Source: Janthinobacterium sp. TND4EL3
GTDB lineage: Bacteria > Pseudomonadota > Gammaproteobacteria > Burkholderiales > Burkholderiaceae_D
Length of the DNA: 41,679 nt
NCBI RefSeq assembly: GCF_900156175.1
Contig: NZ_FTMV01000027.1
Location: 1-41,679, forward strand
Reading direction: 5' to 3'
Shown: positions 36,921 to 41,679 of the stretch, one piece after another
How positions within the stretch are numbered: position 1 is the stretch's first letter
Layout of the letters: the number at the start of each line of letters is the position of its first letter
The notes under the pieces: model-generated
What the model saw: only the letters and a program-made list of their open reading frames with translations
What the model was told of the DNA's origin: nothing
The model's database searches: none
Position numbers and translations under genes: made by a program

Positions 36921-38138
36921 TCAAAAACTGTCACTTAACCCGTCATTTAGTCTAAGACCTGCAAACGGCCATTCAGGCTCGTAATGTGACAAAAACTCCG
37001 GCGGGATGCCCTCCTTGGTGAACGTGGCGCGCAAACGTTCCAGGGATTCGGGGTCGCGTCGCCCGTAGGACGCCAGTGTGAACAGCAAGCGGGCCGTCTC
37101 CGGGTTGTGTCGCGCTTCAATGATGGCCTCATCGATGGCCTGGGCTGCTCGTTGCCAGTGGTTGATGGGTTCCGGCTTCGGCACCTTCGCCGGCAGGCCG
37201 TTGGTGAAACCAGTGTGCGGCTCCGTCTGAAACAGCGCGGCCTGTTCCCCGCGCGGGATCAGCGCCTTTGACTCGATCAGCGTGATGGCGGTGGCCGCCG
37301 CCTCCAGCATCTGCCACTGCACCGCCGGGGCCAGAATCTCGTAGGGACGCCACAGACTCTGCCCGGCGCGCAGCGGATGGCCGCAGCGCTCCCAGACATG
37401 GCGGATGCTCGCCGAGCAACTGCCGCAGTGCGAGAGCGGCGTGTTCAGCTCATCAAGCAGGGTGCGCAGCAGCCGGAACCACAAGCCGGCGTGGACACGC
37501 CGACGCGGCAGCTCCACAAAACCCGTCGTCAGCGCCTGCCAGGTGCGCCGGTCCATGCAGGCGATTGCGTCATCGGCAGGGCGCGGCGCAGCATCGGCGA
37601 TTTCCCACTGAAGATACCGGCCGGGCATGCCCCAGTAGGACTCCAGCCAGCAGCCATGCTGCGGGCAGCTCAGCATCAAGGGGAGCTGCCAGACGAGTAG
37701 CACAGCTTGATTCGTTGGATCGTTCAGACACTGCGGACACGCCCGGCGAATCGTCTGGCTCGGTAGCCAGGCACGCCAGCGAGTGATGGACCGCACCTTG
37801 CGGGTGCGCTTGGGCAGGAGCACCGCGCATTGGAATGTATAGGTTTCCAAGGCTGCTGGTACCGAATCGTCGAGACTGTCGAGCAGCCACGGCACCCAGC
37901 CTGCAAGACTCATGCTGCGCAACCGCTCCAGCTCGACGCCACTGCGCTGGCAGAGCGCCGTCAGCAACGACAAGGATGGTGCGGTATCCAGGTCATCAAG
38001 TTGGCTGTGACCAAGATCGTGGGCCAGCAGCTCGTGCACGTCCATCTGGTAGCAGGCGGCGACCCGGTTGAGCCATGAGGACAGGGCTTCGCCTTCCTTG
38101 GGTGCCGGATGCAGCGGCCAGCGCGGCGCGGACTTCAC
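36921..38138 (-). CDS. tniQ: TniQ transposition protein
   Basis: A 405-aa Tn5053-family TniQ. The N-terminal zinc-ribbon region has RACPQCLNDPTNQ and SCPQHGCWLESYW, and a second Cys pair lies in HCGSCSASIRHVWERCGH. TniQ works with TniA and TniB in forming the cointegrate and in target choice. Its start overlaps the tniB stop by 4 bp. The length equals that known for Tn5053 TniQ as I recall. Confidence 0.95.
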   Translation of the reverse strand: MKSAPRWPLHPAPKEGEALSSWLNRVAACYQMDVHELLAHDLGHSQLDDLDTAPSLSLLTALCQRSGVELERLRSMSLAGWVPWLLDSLDDSVPAALETYTFQCAVLLPKRTRKVRSITRWRAWLPSQTIRRACPQCLNDPTNQAVLLVWQLPLMLSCPQHGCWLESYWGMPGRYLQWEIADAAPRPADDAIACMDRRTWQALTTGFVELPRRRVHAGLWFRLLRTLLDELNTPLSHCGSCSASIRHVWERCGHPLRAGQSLWRPYEILAPAVQWQMLEAAATAITLIESKALIPRGEQAALFQTEPHTGFTNGLPAKVPKPEPINHWQRAAQAIDEAIIEARHNPETARLLFTLASYGRRDPESLERLRATFTKEGIPPEFLSHYEPEWPFAGLRLNDGLSDSF

Positions 38139-39052
38139 ATCAGTTCCCGCTCGAACTGTCGCCGCCGCTCACTGGGGCCGATGTAGTCGGCCATGCTGAG
38201 CGTGCGGTGGTTGATCGCTTCCTCGCCACTCTCCACGGCGGCGACGGCCGCCGCCACCAGCAGATGTGCAAGCTCGCCGATGGTGCCTTCGCTCCGGGTG
38301 AGCAGGTAGCGGGCCATGTCCAGCGTGGCAATCGGGGATGGCCGCCGTAGCGGGAGTGACGCCGCGAAGCTGGCCAGCAGCGAGCAGCAGTCCTCATTGG
38401 CCTCCCACGGCGGCAGCAGCATCGGCTCGAAGCGGTTTTCCAACTGATCGTCCGAACGGATGGCCAGGTACGCCTCGCGCGTGCCGACCCCGACCAGGGG
38501 GATACGCAGCTCGTTGCCGAGGAAGCGCAGCAGGTTGAGGAACTCGCGCCGGTTAACGCTGTTGCCAGCCAGTACATTGTGCAGTTCGTCGATCACCAGC
38601 ATGCGCACGCCGACCTTGCGCAGCAGGGCCAGCGCCAGTTGCTCCATTTCCGGCAGCCGTGGGCGCGGGCGCAGCGGCGCGCCCATCGCAGCCAGCAGCG
38701 CGACATAGAAGCGGATCACCGATGGCTCTGACGGCATCTGCACGACCAGCACCGGGATATGTTCTTGGTCAGCGTCGGTGCCGACCGGGTGCGCCCGCCG
38801 GAATTTCTCGACGATCATCGACTTGCCGTTGTTGGTGGGGCCGACCAGCAGCAGGTTTGGCATGCGTTGCTTGTTCGGCCACGCATACAGAGTTTCCAGC
38901 CGGTTCAGCGCCTCGACCGCGCGCGGGTAGCCGATCCAGCGGTCGGCGCGAATGCGCTGGATGCGCTCGTCTGCCGGCAGCCTGGCCAAACCCTGTGCCG
39001 CTGGCAGCAGGTGGGACAGGTCAATGACGGGATATTCGTCCACGGCTACCAC
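38135..39052 (-). CDS. tniB: TniB, AAA+ ATPase of transposition
   Basis: A 305-aa ATPase related to TnsC/MuB. Walker A is GPTNNGKSMIVEKF (near residue 70) and Walker B RMLVIDELHNVLAG, with a sensor-like LVGVGTREAYLAI downstream. It binds target DNA and recruits TniA. It overlaps the tniA stop by 7 bp and the tniQ start by 4 bp. Confidence 0.96.
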   Translation of the reverse strand: MVAVDEYPVIDLSHLLPAAQGLARLPADERIQRIRADRWIGYPRAVEALNRLETLYAWPNKQRMPNLLLVGPTNNGKSMIVEKFRRAHPVGTDADQEHIPVLVVQMPSEPSVIRFYVALLAAMGAPLRPRPRLPEMEQLALALLRKVGVRMLVIDELHNVLAGNSVNRREFLNLLRFLGNELRIPLVGVGTREAYLAIRSDDQLENRFEPMLLPPWEANEDCCSLLASFAASLPLRRPSPIATLDMARYLLTRSEGTIGELAHLLVAAAVAAVESGEEAINHRTLSMADYIGPSERRRQFERELM

Positions 39053-40725
39053 TCCTCGATCTGATCGAACGGTTTGGCCGGCGGCAGGTTGTCTGCCTGC
39101 GGGTCAGCCATGTCCACATCCGGCGGTATGGGCTTGGCCGGTGGCTCCGACGTCTTGAGGTGCTGGCGGCGATCAGCGTCGCGCCGCGCCTTGCGCGTGG
39201 CCTTCTGGGCGGTGGTCACGATCTCGCGCATCTGCCCGATCATGCGGAACAGCGCCGACTCGTCCACCTGCTCGCGCCCGAGCTGACGCAATTTGGCCAG
39301 CGCCTGGCGTTGTTCCCAGAGGGTGACGGCCGGATGGGACAAGGTGCGGTAGTGGATCTCCAGATAGTGCTGACCTTCCGGTTCCAGTACCCAGATGCGG
39401 CTGATGTCGCGCGGATCGCGCCGGATCAGGAAGGCGGGCAAGCGCTCGCGCCGGGCAATCCACGGCTTGAGGGCGTCGGCGTAGTAGTGGATGTGGTCGA
39501 TGACAAAGCCGGTGCGGGTCAGGGTGCGGCGGATCACCGGCAGGAAATCGACCAAAAACGCGGTGGGGCGGGTAACGACGGCCGGGACGCCAACGCGCTC
39601 CACGGCCTCGGCCCAGCGCGCGGCCGGCGGCTGGAGCAGGCCGTTGTGCACGGAGCCGTGATAGGTGCCTACCGCCAACGCGAGCCAGCGCTCCAGCTCG
39701 CGCAGCGTCAGGGTGGCCATCTTCTCGGAATCGTACTCGCCGCGCTGGCCGGGATTGGAGAAGGTCGTCCCCGGTAATTCGTCGTGGATCATCTGCATCG
39801 CCGTGCCGATGATCCGTTCCACGATGCCGCCGTAGTGCGGCTGGCCTGGTGGGCGATAGTCCAGCCGGATGCCATGCTGTTCGCAGCCACGGCGCAGCGC
39901 TTCGCTTTTGAACTCGGCCGCGTTGTCCAGATAGAGCAGCCTGGGCTTGCCGCTCATCGGCCAGTCCATTTCCACATTCAGCCCTTCCAGCCAGGGCCGC
40001 TTGTCGCAGGCGGCATGCGCGAGGCATAGGCCGACCGAGACGGCGGACGGCGCTTCCAGCGTGACCACCATGCCGAGTACGCAGCGCGTGAACACGTCGA
40101 TGGCGAGGGTCAAATATGGGCGGCCAATCGGTTGCCGGTCGCGCTCGTCGACCACGATCAGGTCGATGACGGTGTGGTCGATCTGCACCTGTTCCAGCGG
40201 CATGGTGACTTCTGGCGGAATGCCACCCGCGCCTTGCAAGGGACGGGCAGCGTCCTGCCCGCCCCGGCTGCGGGCTATTTTCGCCGGGTGTAGTCCGGCA
40301 ATCCGCTGGGCCACGGTGTTGCGCGCCGGCACCGGCAGCTTCTGGGTTTTGCACGCCTGCGCGACTTCGCGGTGGAACGCCGCCAGGCTGCGTTTCTGCT
40401 TGGTCAGGAAGCGCTTTTGCAGCAGCTCGCGGATGATGCGCTCGACCGGTTCCGGCAAGCGCCCCTTGCCTTTGCCGCCGCCGGATCGGCCGGGCGTCAG
40501 GTCTGTTACCAGGCCAGTACCCTGCCGGGCGCGACGGATCAGGACATATACCTGTCGCCGGGACAGGCCCAGCGCTTGGGCTGCCTCATCGGCGGCTTCA
40601 TGCCCGACCACCTCAAGCGCTGCCAGTGGCCCGATGATTTCCGTCCGGTGCCGGGCTTGCGCCCATGCCTCGTCGGGCAGGGTGGCCACGCCTTGCGCGG
40701 CAATCGGTGGAGTGTCTGATGTCAT
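39046..40725 (-). CDS. tniA: TniA, DDE transposase of the Tn5053 family
   Basis: A 559-aa transposase starting MTSDTPPIAAQGVATLPDEA. N-terminal HTH segments (QALGLSRRQVYVLIRRARQG) bind the repeats at the element ends. The catalytic core has Asp in EQVQIDHTVIDL, Asp in LLYLDNAAEFKS and Glu in HYGGIVERIIG. It acts with TniB and TniQ. A frame extending to 40818 would run through the terminal repeats and is rejected. Confidence 0.97.
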   Translation of the reverse strand: MTSDTPPIAAQGVATLPDEAWAQARHRTEIIGPLAALEVVGHEAADEAAQALGLSRRQVYVLIRRARQGTGLVTDLTPGRSGGGKGKGRLPEPVERIIRELLQKRFLTKQKRSLAAFHREVAQACKTQKLPVPARNTVAQRIAGLHPAKIARSRGGQDAARPLQGAGGIPPEVTMPLEQVQIDHTVIDLIVVDERDRQPIGRPYLTLAIDVFTRCVLGMVVTLEAPSAVSVGLCLAHAACDKRPWLEGLNVEMDWPMSGKPRLLYLDNAAEFKSEALRRGCEQHGIRLDYRPPGQPHYGGIVERIIGTAMQMIHDELPGTTFSNPGQRGEYDSEKMATLTLRELERWLALAVGTYHGSVHNGLLQPPAARWAEAVERVGVPAVVTRPTAFLVDFLPVIRRTLTRTGFVIDHIHYYADALKPWIARRERLPAFLIRRDPRDISRIWVLEPEGQHYLEIHYRTLSHPAVTLWEQRQALAKLRQLGREQVDESALFRMIGQMREIVTTAQKATRKARRDADRRQHLKTSEPPAKPIPPDVDMADPQADNLPPAKPFDQIEEW

Positions 40726-40868
40726 GCCCAAACCTCGCTTTGGTGCACACGAGTATTGAGCATAGTCGAGATTGGTGCAGACGACTCCTGATATTGGGCT
40801 GTCAGGAGCCGTATGCACACCAGGCGTTACATCCAGTCAGATGGTGCGGTCGTCTTCTGAAAACGACA
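40726..40868 (-). repeat. Right end (IRt) of the Tn5053-family element with TniA-binding repeats
   Basis: The outer 25 bp (40844-40868) read TGTCGTTTTCAGAAGACGAC then CGCAC on the minus strand. Inside are related blocks: GGAGTCGTCTGCACCAA, CTCGTGTGCACCAA, and an inverted TGGTGTGCATACGGCTCCTG. Several such subterminal repeats are a family trait. They also form the upstream region of tniA. Confidence 0.9.
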
Positions 40869-41045
40869 CACATGCCGGCCGCGCGCGGGAGTCCAATAAA
40901 CCCTCGTTTGTTGGAAGTCTTCGCGCGGGGGAGACCTGATACGTTTAGTTGCATTGCTTACCGAACTGCTTCACCTCGTAGGCCAAACTTGCGATGTAAT
41001 GGCTTTGTCGCTGCAGCCCCGCAGTTTCGCCAGAGGAGAATTACA

Positions 41046-41426
41046 ATGAAAACTACTTTGATTGCATCAGCTTTTTTTGTATTGAGCATTGCCACCACCG
41101 GCAGCGCATTTGCCCAACATGGCTACCAGGGAGACCGGGATATGTCTGAGCGCTACCAGCAAAACAGTGACCGGAATGTGCAGGAGCGCTATCAACAAAA
41201 CAATGGCCGCTATGGCAACGTTCAAATTATGGGGCTGCGCGACAATAGCTACGGCTATCGCAATGACTATGATCAGCAGCATCGTCGCGACAACGCTCGT
41301 GCCGCAAACCGCTACCAAGACTTGCACCGGGGCCAACGTCGCGGCCATGAATTCAGCGACAACCGTTACGCTTACGACGAAGGGCGCCACCGCCGAGTGA
41401 GTATGTCGCCACGGGGCCATCACTGA
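41046..41426 (+). CDS. Small secreted/periplasmic protein rich in Arg, Tyr, Gln and Asn
   Basis: A 126-aa protein with a clear Sec signal peptide (MKTTLIASAFFVLSIATTGS, cut after AFA). The mature part has the near repeats SERYQQNSDRN and QERYQQNNGRY and an Arg/His/Tyr-rich tail ending MSPRGHH. It starts at the ATG at 41046 after AGAGGAG. The composition resembles RcnB-like or envelope-stress small proteins, but no family is certain. It lies outside the mercury transposon and is followed by a terminator. Confidence 0.7.
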   Translation: MKTTLIASAFFVLSIATTGSAFAQHGYQGDRDMSERYQQNSDRNVQERYQQNNGRYGNVQIMGLRDNSYGYRNDYDQQHRRDNARAANRYQDLHRGQRRGHEFSDNRYAYDEGRHRRVSMSPRGHH

Positions 41427-41510
41427 CCCGATCAGGAATTCTTTCAATCCGGCCGTAATCCGATGACGTCCATACTCAGGGCTGACGCAGCAGTAGTTAG
41501 ACTAAAATCT

Positions 41511-41541
41511 AAAATCGCGCCTTGACAGCGCGATTTTTTTT
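41511..41541 (+). terminator. Rho-independent terminator
   Basis: A perfect 10-bp stem AAAATCGCGC/GCGCGATTTT with a 7-base loop, followed by further T. It ends the transcript of the secreted-protein gene. Confidence 0.85.
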
Positions 41542-41643
41542 GAAATATGGTGGGCGGTTTTCTCTCATGGCACAGCCAAGAATGACGTAAGCGTAAATCC
41601 AGCACCGTCTTGAGCCCGGCAATGAATTAGAAGATGATGGCAT

Positions 41644-41670
41644 CACACCGCTGGGAAGCGGCGTGTTTTT
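41644..41670 (+). terminator. Possible second Rho-independent terminator
   Basis: An 8-bp stem with one mismatch (CACACCGC/GCGGCGTG), a 6-base loop and five T. It lies near the window edge, with no gene seen directly before it. Confidence 0.4.
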
Positions 41671-41679
41671 AAGCCGAAG

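Larger units (their letters stand above)
9322..40868. mobile_element. Tn5053-family mercury-resistance transposon, interrupted by a 23-kb insertion
   Basis: The 25-bp ends TGTCACTTTCAGAAGGCGAC... (left) and, inverted, TGTCGTTTTCAGAAGACGAC... (right) agree at 21 of 25 positions. They enclose merRTPFADE and tniR-tniQ-tniB-tniA, the Tn5053 order. Subtracting the inner transposon and one 5-bp duplication leaves 8,447 bp, which agrees with the size I remember for Tn5053. The five flanking bases differ (GCGCC left, CACAT right), so the original 5-bp target duplication is gone. The left flank is next to a resolvase-carrying element, as expected for a family that targets res regions, but no res site was identified at the junction. 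Confidence 0.9.

Noticed and set aside
1..41679. CRISPR arrays, tRNA or rRNA genes, riboswitches, plasmid origin
   Set aside because: Read by eye, no regularly spaced repeats, no tRNA-like cloverleaf with CCA end and no iteron cluster were seen. A dedicated scan was not possible.

Overview
The window is a nested set of mobile elements next to what looks like Pseudomonas DNA. The left arm (about 139-5920) carries transport and regulator genes in a typical Pseudomonas style and a Pseudomonas-type REP palindrome at 3625-3653, so the most likely host is a Pseudomonas or close relative. Whether this is chromosome or plasmid cannot be told from the window.

Layout. 1-138: the tail of an unseen Tn3-family transposon, ending in a Tn501/Tn1721-type terminal repeat. 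139-5920: a minus-strand block with a polyamine-type ABC transporter (binding protein and two permeases, no ATPase in view), a small DUF2798 membrane protein, a cysteine hydrolase behind its TetR regulator, and a GntR/FCD regulator. 5921-9321: the left part of a second Tn3-family element (Tn21-type end, resolvase whose stop lies inside the terminal repeat, three overlapping unknown genes, a cupin, and a HepT/MntA toxin-antitoxin pair). No transposase for it is visible.

9322-40868: a Tn5053-family mercury transposon, merRTPFADE plus tniR-tniQ-tniB-tniA, with 25-bp ends. Its tniR gene is split by a 23,095-bp Tn3-family transposon at 13317-36411. The insertion left a perfect 5-bp target duplication (ATCTT) and 38-bp ends matching at 36 of 38 positions. 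Removing the insert and one duplication copy restores an in-frame 204-aa tniR and an element of 8,447 bp. The inner transposon has a Tn3-family TnpA, a TnpS/TnpT-type resolution system around a palindromic site, a ParDE-type toxin-antitoxin pair and several unknown small genes.

The cargo of the inner transposon is the notable part. A LysR regulator is divergent from dabB and dabA, a DAB-type energy-coupled inorganic-carbon (CO2/bicarbonate) uptake system. All four DabA active-site residues of the beta-carbonic-anhydrase type are present. Around it lie two paralogous HTH-GAF proteins, a third GAF protein with a degenerate GGDEF and an intact EAL domain, a soluble chemoreceptor with four tandem PAS domains, a three-domain CheW-like protein, a Cache chemoreceptor, and the tail of a further chemoreceptor. 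No cheA, cheR, cheB or cheY is in view. The cargo therefore looks like a transferable carbon-uptake locus embedded in a sensory and signalling island that would have to use host chemotaxis machinery. The functional link between uptake and sensing is inference from gene order.

40869-41679: DNA of unknown origin right of the mercury transposon, with one small secreted protein gene and terminators. No 5-bp duplication flanks the mercury transposon, so at least one side was rearranged after insertion.
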